From assembly GCF_016862895.1 (NCBI RefSeq), contig NZ_BONV01000005.1, forward strand, positions 1-64,000: a stretch of 64,000 nt of DNA, written 5' to 3'. The stretch is from Planotetraspora kaengkrachanensis (GTDB lineage Bacteria > Actinomycetota > Actinomycetes > Streptosporangiales > Streptosporangiaceae). The notes beneath the pieces are model-generated. The model saw nothing but the letters and a program-made list of their open reading frames with translations. It was not told the origin of the DNA and made no database searches. This document shows positions 18,454-27,022 of the stretch, piece after piece; position 1 is the stretch's first letter, and each line of letters starts with the position of its first letter. The position numbers and the translations under genes were made by a program.

Positions 18454-19230
18454 TCAGGCCTCAGTCACCGACCACCCGCCGTCCACAGCGAGCACCTGGC
18501 CGGTCACGCACTCGGCCAGCCCGATCGCGCAGACGGCCTCAGCCACCGTGCCGGGCTCGATCATCCCGGCCGCAAGGGGCTGCTTGCGGCGGGCGTACTC
18601 CTGGATCATCGGGTCGCTCGCGGCCCGCCGCGCCATCGGCGTACGGACCAGGCCAGGCGCGACCGCGTTCACGCGGACGCCATCGTTGACGTACATCGCG
18701 GCCAGGGTGGTGACCAGGCCGGCAATGCCCGCCTTCGCGGTGGCGTAGGCCTGGGTCCCGAACAGTTCCGGCGAAGGGCGCGCGGCGAGCACACTGCCGA
18801 CAAGCACCAGCGAACCCCCGGTACGACGAAGCCGCCTCACCGACTCACGCGCGGTCAGGAACGCCGTAGTCAGATTCAGCCGCAGCGTCTCCTCCCAGGC
18901 CTGAAGGGTGACCTCGTGGAGCGGCCCGTCACCGAATCCGCGACCACTCCCGCCCGCCACCGCCACCACAAGATCCACTCCACCTAGGGCTTCATCGGCA
19001 GCCGTGAAGGCGGCGACGGCCGCACTCTCATCACGCAGGTCCGCGGCGGAGAAGCCCGCCGCCTGATCGCCGAGCAGGGCGACCAGCGGCCGGCACTCGT
19101 CCGGGTCCAGGGAGACGACGAACACCCGGTGGCCGAGATCCGCAAGCCGGAGCGCGACGGCCGCCCCGATGCCGGTCGCCCCTGTCACCAGGCATCGCAG
19201 CGGCCCGGGCGGATCGTGTTGAGCTGACAT
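18454..19230 (-). CDS. SDR-family NAD(P)-dependent oxidoreductase
   Basis: 258 aa. TGATGIGAAVALRLA for the cofactor, Ser in VLVGSVLAA, YATAKAG for the catalytic Tyr/Lys, NAVAPGLVRTPM and a C-terminal VLAVDGGWSV. The chosen ATG lies inside a longer open frame whose first 127 codons look non-coding. First gene of the SDR-deoC-ROK operon; the region upstream has a TGTATATACA palindrome that could be the GntR target. Likely acts on the sugar intermediate. Confidence 0.88.
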   Translation of the reverse strand: MSAQHDPPGPLRCLVTGATGIGAAVALRLADLGHRVFVVSLDPDECRPLVALLGDQAAGFSAADLRDESAAVAAFTAADEALGGVDLVVAVAGGSGRGFGDGPLHEVTLQAWEETLRLNLTTAFLTARESVRRLRRTGGSLVLVGSVLAARPSPELFGTQAYATAKAGIAGLVTTLAAMYVNDGVRVNAVAPGLVRTPMARRAASDPMIQEYARRKQPLAAGMIEPGTVAEAVCAIGLAECVTGQVLAVDGGWSVTEA

Positions 19231-19262
19231 CAGCCAAAAGGCTAGGACACTTTGTTCTACTT

Positions 19263-19292
19263 CGTCTACATCTATCGAGCTATGTATATACA
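19263..19292. promoter_or_regulatory. Putative HutC-type operator TGTATATACA
   Basis: Perfect 10-bp palindrome at 19283-19292, preceded by CGTCTACATCTA (19263-19274), about 50 bp upstream of the SDR start. Both elements echo the pair at 15899-15928, which links this operon to the same GntR regulator. Confidence 0.5.
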
Positions 19293-19422
19293 AGCCGATC
19301 GACCGACGCCTACGCCGGCTGAGTCTCGGTGGTGCCGCTGGAGACCCAGGTGGCCTGGCCTGCCGACAGCGGCCAGGACACCGTTGGCGTTCCCATCGGT
19401 TAAGTGACACGGCTGTCGCTTC

Positions 19423-19689
19423 GACCTCGACGAAGGCTTCAGGGCGAGCCAGTCGCTGCACAGCCAGGAGTTCCGGGAACTGTGGGCCCGCCACGACGTC
19501 CGCACCACCACGGCGGGCGCGAAGAGCTTCCGACACCCGGAGCTGGGCGTGATCAGCCTCCGCTTCCACGCGATGCCGGTAGAGGACGGCCAGGTGCTCA
19601 CCGTCCTCCACGCCCGGCCCGGCTCACCGGACGAGCAGTCCCTGGCCCTGCTCGCAACGATGACCGCGACCCGACGCCGCAGTCACTGA
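19423..19689 (+). pseudogene. XRE/MmyB regulator, C-terminal fragment
   Basis: Eighty-eight codons plus stop encoding the end of an MmyB-type sensor domain: FRELWARHDVR, FRHPELGVISLRFHAM, LHARPGSPDEQSLALLA. It is the same family as the intact regulator at 3705 but lacks the helix-turn-helix and most of the domain. No start codon with a ribosome site precedes it. A relic of a second regulator gene. Confidence 0.6.
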
Positions 19690-19710
19690 TGCCGTCGTGG
19701 GGTGAGAACG

Positions 19711-20316
19711 CTAGCCGCGTACCGCAGCCAGGCCCTGGTCGTACAGGTCAAGAATGTCGCCCTGCCCGTTGCCCTCGAGCCACGTCGCAGTGGCGGCATC
19801 GAAGCACGCGAACGCTGTCGCAACGATGGCACGGGCTTGCCCTCTGTCCGTCCCCGAGGGGGCCAGTTTGGCTTCGAGCACTGGCAGTAGCTGCTCCTGG
19901 CAGCGCACGCGCTTCCCAAGATAGGCGGCGCGTAGCGAGTCGGTGTGGTGCACCAAGCGGAAGCGCTCCAGCGCCTGCTCGGGACTTGTATGGAGGGAGA
20001 GCGCGGCCTTGAATGCGGCACGCAACGCCTCCCAGGCGCCGGCATCGGCCGGCTGCTTGCGGACGGTTTCCGTCAGAAGGGTGACGAACTGCTCCTCGCT
20101 GCCGCCGATGAGGTCTTCCTTGGTGCCGAAGTAACGGAAGAGGGTGCGCTGGGAGACGCCGGCCTCCCGGGCGATCTGCGCGATGGTCGTCTCGTCGTAG
20201 CCCTGCAGCGTGAACAGGCGCAACGCGGTTTGGAGGATCTCTTCGGTGGCCAGCTGTCGCGTGCGATCCCACAGTGTGGACGTGGTCGCCCCTTTGCCTT
20301 GTGTTCCCTGCGTCAC
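19711..20316 (-). CDS. TetR-family regulator
   Basis: 201 aa. Helix-turn-helix at residues about 28-75: ILQTALRLFTLQGYDETTI, GVSQRTLFRYFGTKEDLI. The C-terminal half fits a MftR-like or TetR_C ligand domain. GTG start. It is divergent from an SDR gene with a 17-bp inverted repeat between them, the standard arrangement for a TetR repressor that controls its neighbour and itself. Confidence 0.9.
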   Translation of the reverse strand: MTQGTQGKGATTSTLWDRTRQLATEEILQTALRLFTLQGYDETTIAQIAREAGVSQRTLFRYFGTKEDLIGGSEEQFVTLLTETVRKQPADAGAWEALRAAFKAALSLHTSPEQALERFRLVHHTDSLRAAYLGKRVRCQEQLLPVLEAKLAPSGTDRGQARAIVATAFACFDAATATWLEGNGQGDILDLYDQGLAAVRG

Positions 20317-20361
20317 GTCATCAGCTTAGCGCGGCCTGCCAATCTGACGCTTACAGACAGT

Positions 20362-20391
20362 TTGGCAGTCACTGCCAACCCGGCGTACGCT
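20362..20391 (+). promoter_or_regulatory. TetR operator overlapping an SDR promoter
   Basis: TTGGCAGT-C-ACTGCCAA (20362-20378) is a perfect 8-bp inverted repeat. Its first six bases also serve as a -35 box, TTGGCA, 18 bases from a -10 TACGCT (20386-20391). Repressor binding would cover the -35 and spacer. Confidence 0.6.
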
Positions 20392-20501
20392 GTCAGGACG
20401 TGAGACCGGGCGCCTGCATCGGCGCTGTGCCTCTCAGTTCCTCTCTGCCTATGGCGACAGGGCTGGAGGCGCCCCCGCGCAAATCAGCAAGGAGAACAAC
20501 C

Positions 20502-21221
20502 GTGACAACAAAGACAGCACTCATCACCGGCGGAACCAGCGGGATCGGCAAGGCCACCGCAGAACTGCTCCACTCGCGCGGCTATCGCGTCATGGTCACC
20601 GGCCTCGACGACCTCGATGACGCCGGCCTTCCCGCAGACGTCATCGCCGTCGAGGCCGACATCAGCTCCCTGACCGACATCGACCGGGCCGTGGACCAGG
20701 CGCGCGAGCACCTGGGCTCGCTCGACCTGCTCTACCTCAACGCGGGCCTCCCTCGTCCCGGCCTTTCGATCGAGTCCACCGACGAGGCCGCCTTCGACGC
20801 CCTGTTCAACATCAACGTCAAGGGCAACTTCTTCACACTTCAAAAGGCGCTCCCCCTACTGAACGAAGGCGCGTCCGTGGTGTTCACCGTCGGCGCCGGC
20901 GAGGGACTCGGCGCCGCCATGACCGCTTCCAAGGGGGCTCTGCTGCCTCTCGTGCGCTCCCTGGCCATCGAACTCGCCCCCCGCCGCATCCGCGTCAACG
21001 CGGTAAGTCCCGGCCTGATCAGCACCCCCGCGTACAGCAAGATGGGTATCTCCCCGGACACGATCTCCTCCTGGGGGGAAAGCGTTCCCCTCGGCCGCGT
21101 CGGAGCCCCTGCCGACATCGCCGAAGCCGTCGCCTTCCTCGCATCCGACGGCGCCAGCTACATAACGGGCGACAATCTGATCGTCTCCGGCGGCACCGGC
21201 GTCCACGCCCGCCCCATGTAG
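20502..21221 (+). CDS. SDR-family protein lacking the usual catalytic Ser and Tyr
   Basis: 239 aa from a GTG with AAGGAGAA 5 bases upstream. The cofactor site is normal (TGGTSGIGKATAEL, LNAG in the right place). At the catalytic site the Tyr of YxxxK is Met (MTASKGAL), and the Ser position falls in TVGAGEG without a Ser. Lys is kept. The C-terminal NAVSPGLISTP and GDNLIVSGGTG are standard. Either the enzyme uses another chemistry or it acts as a binding protein. Controlled in all likelihood by the divergent TetR. Confidence 0.88.
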   Translation: MTTKTALITGGTSGIGKATAELLHSRGYRVMVTGLDDLDDAGLPADVIAVEADISSLTDIDRAVDQAREHLGSLDLLYLNAGLPRPGLSIESTDEAAFDALFNINVKGNFFTLQKALPLLNEGASVVFTVGAGEGLGAAMTASKGALLPLVRSLAIELAPRRIRVNAVSPGLISTPAYSKMGISPDTISSWGESVPLGRVGAPADIAEAVAFLASDGASYITGDNLIVSGGTGVHARPM

Positions 21222-21425
21222 GTGATGGGCGGCGGCCCCAAGCCGATCAGCACCCTCGTGAGCTTCTGACGCTCCGCCGGGGTTTTCAGACCGAGCCTGC
21301 CGTCGCGCCCACCGGCTGGGCAGTGGGTGCCACGGGTGCACTACAGGGGCCGGGAACGGTGGCCAGTTCGAGGTGGGAGTTCATGTCCATTCGGCGATAC
21401 GGTCGTTTTCGTTGCCTCCACCTGT

Positions 21426-21797
21426 TCACAGCCATGTCGTCGCCGGCCAGACAGTGAGGGCCGCGGCGAGGAGGAGGGTGATGTTGAGGGCGATCTGGCG
21501 GTCCCCGCGGCTCAGGTGCAGGGTGGTCGCACCGATCTGGAGGACCACGAAGCCGATGGCTGCGGCCAGGGCCAGCCAGGAGGCGATGTGGGTCAGCGGC
21601 GGGAGGAGCAGCCCGATCGCGCCGAGTACCTCGATCACGCCGATGGCCCTGACGGCCGGCATCGGCGTGTCGTCCACCCAGGCCATCATCGGCCGGAGCC
21701 GTTCACGGCTCCGGGCCACCTTCAGCCCACCCGCGTAGAGGTAGAAGAGGGCGAGCAGTCCGGCGACGATCCAATACGCGACGTTCACGGTGCCCAT
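21426..21797 (-). CDS. DoxX-family membrane protein
   Basis: 123 aa with four predicted transmembrane helices. FYLYAGGLKVARS in the first third and IGVIEVLGAIGLLLPP are DoxX-like landmarks. Follows the cupin gene by 43 bp on the same strand, so the two probably share a promoter facing the LysR regulator. The family is linked to redox and detoxification membrane functions; no specific role can be read. Confidence 0.82.
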   Translation of the reverse strand: MGTVNVAYWIVAGLLALFYLYAGGLKVARSRERLRPMMAWVDDTPMPAVRAIGVIEVLGAIGLLLPPLTHIASWLALAAAIGFVVLQIGATTLHLSRGDRQIALNITLLLAAALTVWPATTWL

Positions 21798-21840
21798 CCA
21801 CGGGTGCCGTGCGCAGGCGGCCCGGAGAAGACGGGCGGCA

Positions 21841-22350
21841 TCATGCCTCCGGCTTCCGGGCGAAGTCGGTGGCGGGCTCGGTGGCGTAGCGGCGCATCGC
21901 CTGGATGTTCGCCTGCGGGGTCATCGCCCGGCCACCGGCGATCATGTCCTCCAGGTCGCGGAAGTACTGCACGTAGAAATCGGGCGTGAACGTGCTGAGC
22001 ATGACGGCCGGTTCGTCGGTCACGTTGGCGAAGGTGTGCGGGGCTCCGGGCGGGACCATCACGAGCGTGCCCGCCGTCGCGTCGTAGTCCTTGTCGCCGA
22101 CCGTGAACCGCACCGCGCCGGAGATGATGTAGAAGCCCTCGTCGTGCTGGGCGTGGCGGTGCTGCGGCGGTCCGGGCGTGTGCGGCGCGAGGACGGATTC
22201 GGCGATTCCGAGGCGGTGCCCGGTGTTGCTGCCGTCTTCGAGGACGCGCAGTTGCGTGGTGCCCAGGACGATCGTTTCGCCGCCGCCCGGGCTGACCACC
22301 GATACGACGGGGTCGGCGGTCGGCTCACTGGTCTTCGGTTGGTCGGTCAT
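21841..22350 (-). CDS. Cupin-domain protein
   Basis: 169 aa. Cupin motif 1 is HRHAQHDEGFYIISG (two His, Glu) and motif 2 is PPGAPHTFANVTDEP, giving a complete metal site. Residues after about 125 form a helical tail. Quercetinase-like small cupins are the nearest type. Divergent from a LysR gene with a palindrome in the 80-bp interval, so LysR control is likely. Confidence 0.85.
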   Translation of the reverse strand: MTDQPKTSEPTADPVVSVVSPGGGETIVLGTTQLRVLEDGSNTGHRLGIAESVLAPHTPGPPQHRHAQHDEGFYIISGAVRFTVGDKDYDATAGTLVMVPPGAPHTFANVTDEPAVMLSTFTPDFYVQYFRDLEDMIAGGRAMTPQANIQAMRRYATEPATDFARKPEA

Positions 22351-22404
22351 GTCTCGATCTCACTGTCAGTGCACTGCGCCTGTCCAAGATCTGTTCTGTG
22401 CCGC

Positions 22405-22423
22405 CGATACCGTACGGGTATCG
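22405..22423. promoter_or_regulatory. LysR-type palindrome
   Basis: CGATACC and GGTATCG pair perfectly around GTACG, giving ATAC-N7-GTAT with T-N11-A geometry typical of LysR boxes. It ends 7 bases before the LysR start and lies between it and the cupin gene. Confidence 0.5.
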
Positions 22424-22430
22424 TCGCACC

Positions 22431-23306
22431 ATGGAGCTACGCACGCTGCGCTATTTCGTGGCGGTTGCCGATGAACTTCACTTCGGCCGGGCCGCCGCCC
22501 GGCTGCACATGAGTCAGCCGCCGCTGAGCCGGGCGATCAAGCAGTTGGAGACCGAGGTCGGTGCCGCGCTGTTCGACCGCTCGCCCGCCGGAGTCGCGCT
22601 CACTCCGGTGGGGGCCGTGCTGCTGGACGAGGCGCGGGCCCTGCTCGACCAGGCCGACCGGTTGCGCGTACGCGTGGCCGCGGCGGCCGGCACCGCGGTC
22701 ATCACGGTGGGTTTCCTGGGGGACACCGCCGACCCGGGTGCGACCCGGCTGGCCGACGCCTACCGCCGTCTGCACCCGCAGGTCGAGGTCCGCATCCGCG
22801 AGACCGACCTGACCGATCCCACCTGCGGGCTGCACGCCGGACTGGTCGACGTCGCCCTGACCCGCGGGCCGTTCGACGAGACGGGCCTGACCGTGCGGGA
22901 GTTGCGCGCCGACCCGGTGGGCGCGCTGGTGCGCGCGGACGATCCGCTGGCCGGGCGGGACAGCGTGAAGCTGGCCGATCTGGCCGACCGCCGCTGGTTC
23001 CTGTTCCCGGAGGGCACCGACCCCGTCTGGCAGTCGTACTGGAACGGCGGGGCGCCCCGGGAGGGGCCGGTGGTGCGTGCCGTCCAGGAGTGCCGGCAAG
23101 CCGTTCTCTGGAACGGCACGGTCGGCATGACTCTCCTGGACCATGAGCAGGCGGACGGGCTCGCCGTGGTGCCGCTGATCGACATGCCGCCGAGCCGTGT
23201 GGTGGTGGCGTGGAACGAGGGCGACACGAATCCGCTGATCCGCTCGTTCGTCCGAACCGCGATCGCCGCCTACCAGGACGGAGCACCCACCAGCGGCGCG
23301 GCGTGA
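22431..23306 (+). CDS. LysR-family transcriptional regulator
   Basis: 291 aa. The helix-turn-helix is at residues 1-60 (ELRTLRYFVAVADELHFGRA, MSQPPLSRAIKQLE), followed by the linker helix and a LysR substrate-binding domain from about 88 (ITVGFLGDTADPG). The ATG is chosen because family similarity starts with MELRTLRYF. Probably regulates the divergent cupin-DoxX operon and itself. Confidence 0.93.
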   Translation: MELRTLRYFVAVADELHFGRAAARLHMSQPPLSRAIKQLETEVGAALFDRSPAGVALTPVGAVLLDEARALLDQADRLRVRVAAAAGTAVITVGFLGDTADPGATRLADAYRRLHPQVEVRIRETDLTDPTCGLHAGLVDVALTRGPFDETGLTVRELRADPVGALVRADDPLAGRDSVKLADLADRRWFLFPEGTDPVWQSYWNGGAPREGPVVRAVQECRQAVLWNGTVGMTLLDHEQADGLAVVPLIDMPPSRVVVAWNEGDTNPLIRSFVRTAIAAYQDGAPTSGAA

Positions 23307-23423
23307 CCGAGATCCGGGTGCTCGCTCTTCGGGCGGGGGCGGCGGCCGTTGACGGCCAGGTCGCGGAACGACGGTGAGCCCCCGCCGGGGAGAAGCCCGA
23401 CAGCCCACTGCACTCCATAAGAT

Positions 23424-23462
23424 GATCAGTGGGCCGTGCTGGAGCCGCTTCTGCCGCCGGCG
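23424..23462 (+). pseudogene. IS5-type transposase N-terminal scrap
   Basis: A stretch flanked by stops encodes DDQWAVLEPLLPP, the near-universal start motif of IS5-family transposases. Only about 13 residues remain and no terminal repeats are seen. Confidence 0.35.
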
Positions 23463-23483
23463 TGACTCCCGCAGGAGCAGGCG

Positions 23484-24203
23484 CTATCGCGTCCGGCGCG
23501 ACCGCACGGCCATCGTCGCCGCGCACGCGAGGGAGATCACCAGCGAGGCCACGGACAGCCCGATCGCCCACGGAACTCCCGCGCCCGACCCGGTCTCAGA
23601 CGTGCTACCCGCGGCCAGAGCCGCCCGGGCGGTGCCCGTCGACGGGGATGATGCCGTGTCCCCCTTGGGCACGAGCCGGAGCATCGGCGCAGGCCGCTCC
23701 GGCTCGTCGGCGCCGGAGGCCGGCTCCTGGATCCAGCGCACCACCTCGCCATCGCTGTAGTGCTGGAGCGTCTTGAACACCAGACGGTCGGTCTCGGGCA
23801 GCGGTCCGGCGCTCACGGAGAACTCGTCGTACTCACCCGGCTTGATCGCTGACTTCGAATCCGCCGCGGTCCAGGTGATCTTTCCGATGACCTCGCTGAT
23901 CTGGGCGCCGTGCACCTCGATCGGCGTGGCCAGCTTGGTCTTCGTGATCTCGTACGACCAGCCGGGATGTGGCTTCACCGAGACCGAAGCCAGCGGGGAG
24001 TCGGTCGGAAGCTGAACCTCGATCTCGGTGGTGCTCGCGTCGTCACGTTCGTTGGGGACGCGGAACGTCAAGGCGGCGTAGCCGCCCCGGGTGGCCGTCT
24101 CCGGGCTCACCGTCACGTGCGCGAACGCCACCGCCTGCATGACGCCGACCAGGCAGGCCGCCACCCCCACGGTTACAAGGCCACGTACGGCGCGGCGCAG
24201 CAT
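23484..24203 (-). CDS. YcnI-family (DUF1775) copper-associated exported protein
   Basis: 239 aa. Signal peptide about 1-30 (VGVAACLVGVMQAVAFA), after which the mature chain begins HVTVSPE, whose N-terminal His is a Cu ligand in studied YcnI. The DUF1775 domain follows (GYAALTFRVPNERDDASTTEIE, PHPGWSYE, ITWTA), then a Pro/Ser/Thr linker and a C-terminal transmembrane helix with RSRRTR. The start with GGAGAG upstream is preferred over longer options because it begins the signal peptide. Downstream of the CopCD fusion and lipoprotein. Confidence 0.85.
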   Translation of the reverse strand: MLRRAVRGLVTVGVAACLVGVMQAVAFAHVTVSPETATRGGYAALTFRVPNERDDASTTEIEVQLPTDSPLASVSVKPHPGWSYEITKTKLATPIEVHGAQISEVIGKITWTAADSKSAIKPGEYDEFSVSAGPLPETDRLVFKTLQHYSDGEVVRWIQEPASGADEPERPAPMLRLVPKGDTASSPSTGTARAALAAGSTSETGSGAGVPWAIGLSVASLVISLACAATMAVRSRRTR

Positions 24204-24453
24204 ACGCACTCTCCGGGGCATGTCAGACGGCCGGGCACTGGCCGCCTCGGCCTCGGCGGCCCCGACCGTGTCGGAGCTGACCGGACCGGGCGACGTGCCC
24301 GCGTGTGCCGGGCCCAGGTTCCCCATCCGCAGCGCGGGCGCCGTGACGGGTACGGCAGTGCCCGTCAGGGGGGCTCTAGCGCTCAACGCTCCTCCAGCAG
24401 GTAAGACTCTCACTGTTCTTCGACCGTCACTAGGTGATCTTCATGGAAGATCG

Positions 24454-25206
24454 CTAACCGAGGCGGGCCAGCGTCGTCGTCATCAACGCCTTGACCTTCT
24501 CGTCGGTGTCGGCACGCTGGCCTACCGCCTTGATCTGCGCGTAGCCGACGTAAATGATGGCGTTGGCCTTGTGGACAACGACGGTGACCAGATCGTCGTA
24601 GGTGTCCGTGTTCATCTCTGGGGGCGAGGTGTGCACGAGATGCTGGGCGAACCCCTTCCACCCATCCATCTCGATCGGCCGGCTGCCGACCTTGTAAGCG
24701 CCCACGACGGACGGCGGTCCGCCGAGCACGCTGAACGCCTCCGGACACTTGGCGGACTCGGCCACGACGGTGTCCATCGTGCCGTCGGCGAGCGAGGGGC
24801 TCTGGAAGACCACTGCGCCCTGGGTGACGACCGGAAGCGACGACGGCCCCACGCGCTGCGGGCCGACGATGAACCGCCCGGTCGGGTTCCCACCCACCGG
24901 CTCGATCGCCGGCTGCACGTCGACCTTGGCGTCCTCCGAGCGCTGGACGTACGGACAGGTCGGGATGCTGTTCGGGGGTGTGTAGATGACGTGCGAGGCG
25001 TGGTCGGTGTCCGCGAACTCGGTGGCGCCCTTTCCCAGGTCACCGGGGCTGACGAGGCCGGACCGGATTGACTTCACGGTGTAGGGCGGCTTGGTCAGCG
25101 GCTGCGGAGCCCCGTTGGAGCAGCCCGCCAGGACGCAGAGGGCGATCACGCCGGCAGCGGTCATGGTCGCCCGGAGCCGGGATGCCTTCCTGTCAGCGCC
25201 TCGCAT
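24454..25206 (-). CDS. Secreted lipoprotein of unknown function in copper operon
   Basis: 250 aa. Lipobox VLAGC near residue 29. The mature part has a few scattered Cys (TCPYV, KCPEAF) and ends with a DDLVTVVVHKANAIIYVGY strand region, reminiscent of PknH-like sensor lipoproteins, but similarity by eye is weak. It starts 17 bp after the CopCD stop, so it belongs to that operon. A role in periplasmic copper handling is only inferred from position. Confidence 0.7.
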   Translation of the reverse strand: MRGADRKASRLRATMTAAGVIALCVLAGCSNGAPQPLTKPPYTVKSIRSGLVSPGDLGKGATEFADTDHASHVIYTPPNSIPTCPYVQRSEDAKVDVQPAIEPVGGNPTGRFIVGPQRVGPSSLPVVTQGAVVFQSPSLADGTMDTVVAESAKCPEAFSVLGGPPSVVGAYKVGSRPIEMDGWKGFAQHLVHTSPPEMNTDTYDDLVTVVVHKANAIIYVGYAQIKAVGQRADTDEKVKALMTTTLARLG

Positions 25207-25222
25207 GTGTGTTACCAGCCTT

Positions 25223-27022
25223 TCAGCGTGCCGTGAACGGGACACGCACGGGTGTCTCGTCGAAGTCGGAGACTCGGATGTCCAGCCGCAGGACCCACTC
25301 CCCCGGGTAGGGGATGGACATCGAGTTCGCCACGTAGTGGCCGGGTTCGGCCGCGGAGACCTTGACGGGCAGCGCCGGGACGCTGCGGTCGCGCGGCTCG
25401 AGCGCGCCCGAGACCTCGGGTACCGCGACCAACGAGCCGTTCCGCCCGGTGATGTAGATGTCGACCACGTTGCTTCCCAGCTTCGCGGGCTCGATCTTCA
25501 CCTCGAGCGAGCCGCCCCCCAGCCCGGCGGCTGGGCCGGCCGCGTCCGCGACGCCGGTGGGAATGGGGACTGTGGCATGCACCGGCGGCGCGTAGCTGGT
25601 GCGGGCCGGGGCGGTGTTGACCAGGACGGCCGTGATCGACACGACGGCGACCCCGAGCACGACCTCACCCGCGACCGAGCGGCGCAGCCGGCGCACCGCG
25701 GTGTAAGGGGCGGCGTCGAGGCCGAGGGGGTCGCGACCGCGCCGCCGCACGAACCGCCGCGCTCCTGCGGCAAGACCCACCACGGCGAGGACGGCGGCGA
25801 GCTTGCCGAGAAGCAGCTGCCCGAAGCCGGTCCCGCCGAGCGCACCCAACGTTCCCACCTGCCGCCAGGCCAGATACACGCCCGTCACCGCGATCACCGC
25901 GAAGCAGATCTGCGCGAGCGTGGAAAACCTCGGGAGCGCGGGTTCCAGGGAGATGGCGCCGGCGGGCTCCCGCCCCCTCCTTGGGAGAAGCACGCAGGCC
26001 GCCAGCGTGATCAGGCCGCCCAGCCACAGAGCCATGGCGAGCAGGTGCAGGCTGGTCGCGGGTACGGCCAGCCAGGTCTGCACGCCAGTCTGTGCGTGAT
26101 CCGCCAGCGTCCAGGTGAACGGCAGGGCGACGGCGCAGGCGGCCCCGACGCCGGCCGTCCCAGCGCCAGGCGTCCTGGCGCCGTCCGTCCGGACGTCAGC
26201 CAGGGACGAGGAGGGGCGTACAGCCATCCAGAAGGCCACACCAAGAACGAGCACGATCAACAGCCGCACCGACAGCGCGTGACCCAGCCGCGTGGACAGC
26301 GTCGCGCTGAGCAGCTCAGGGTCGAACACCCCGGACAGCGACGTGCCCGCGGCGTACGGCCCCTGTACGAGCAGTACGACCACGGTGCCCGCGGTCAAGG
26401 CGGCGAAGCCGGACCACACGATGCCCCGCCCGCGGCGGTCGTCGCGGCCGGCGGGCCAGAGCACGGCGACGAACAGTGCACCACCGAGGGCGAGGGCCAG
26501 ACCGAGAAACGCAAGGGCGCGGCCGACGGCGTCGACGACGGGAACGGCAGGGCTGACATCCTCCTCCACCGGGGCGGCCAGCGTGCTCGGGCGGCCGATG
26601 CTGAAGCTGAACGCCCCCGACACCACGTGCGAGTCCGCGGACGTGATCCGCCAGGCAAGGACGTAGGTTCCCTCCACCAAACTCGCCGGAAGGCTCACCC
26701 GCGCCGTGTTGGCCTTCCCGTCCACGTAACCGGGAGCACCGATCGCCAGCTTCTTCCCGGTCACGTCGAGCAGCTGGAACGACCGCTGGTTGAAGCTCAC
26801 CGCCTCATTGAAGGTGAGCCTGACGTCGGCCGGAGGCGAGTGGAGCACCTGGCCGTCCACCGGCGAGCTCTGTATCAGGTAGGCGTGCGCGTACGCCGGA
26901 CGCGTGACCGCGTCGGAGACGAGATCCGCGACCAGGCCGCACGCCACGAGGATCGCGACCACCGCCAGCCGCGTGATCAGCCGGGCCCGGCTACGGCCCG
27001 CGAGGTGCACACCGCCTGTCAT
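25223..27022 (-). CDS. CopC-CopD fusion, copper import/resistance protein
   Basis: 599 aa. After a signal peptide, the mature N-terminus AHAYLIQSSPVDGQ starts a CopC beta-barrel (to about residue 140) with Cu-ligand His in the AHA and ADSHVVSG segments. A CopD membrane domain of about eight helices follows (about 155-460). A C-terminal exported beta domain (about 490-599, LEVKIEPAKLG to VRVPFTAR) resembles the YtkA/FixH-like parts of actinobacterial homologues. First gene of an operon with the lipoprotein and YcnI. Confidence 0.9.
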   Translation of the reverse strand: MTGGVHLAGRSRARLITRLAVVAILVACGLVADLVSDAVTRPAYAHAYLIQSSPVDGQVLHSPPADVRLTFNEAVSFNQRSFQLLDVTGKKLAIGAPGYVDGKANTARVSLPASLVEGTYVLAWRITSADSHVVSGAFSFSIGRPSTLAAPVEEDVSPAVPVVDAVGRALAFLGLALALGGALFVAVLWPAGRDDRRGRGIVWSGFAALTAGTVVVLLVQGPYAAGTSLSGVFDPELLSATLSTRLGHALSVRLLIVLVLGVAFWMAVRPSSSLADVRTDGARTPGAGTAGVGAACAVALPFTWTLADHAQTGVQTWLAVPATSLHLLAMALWLGGLITLAACVLLPRRGREPAGAISLEPALPRFSTLAQICFAVIAVTGVYLAWRQVGTLGALGGTGFGQLLLGKLAAVLAVVGLAAGARRFVRRRGRDPLGLDAAPYTAVRRLRRSVAGEVVLGVAVVSITAVLVNTAPARTSYAPPVHATVPIPTGVADAAGPAAGLGGGSLEVKIEPAKLGSNVVDIYITGRNGSLVAVPEVSGALEPRDRSVPALPVKVSAAEPGHYVANSMSIPYPGEWVLRLDIRVSDFDETPVRVPFTAR

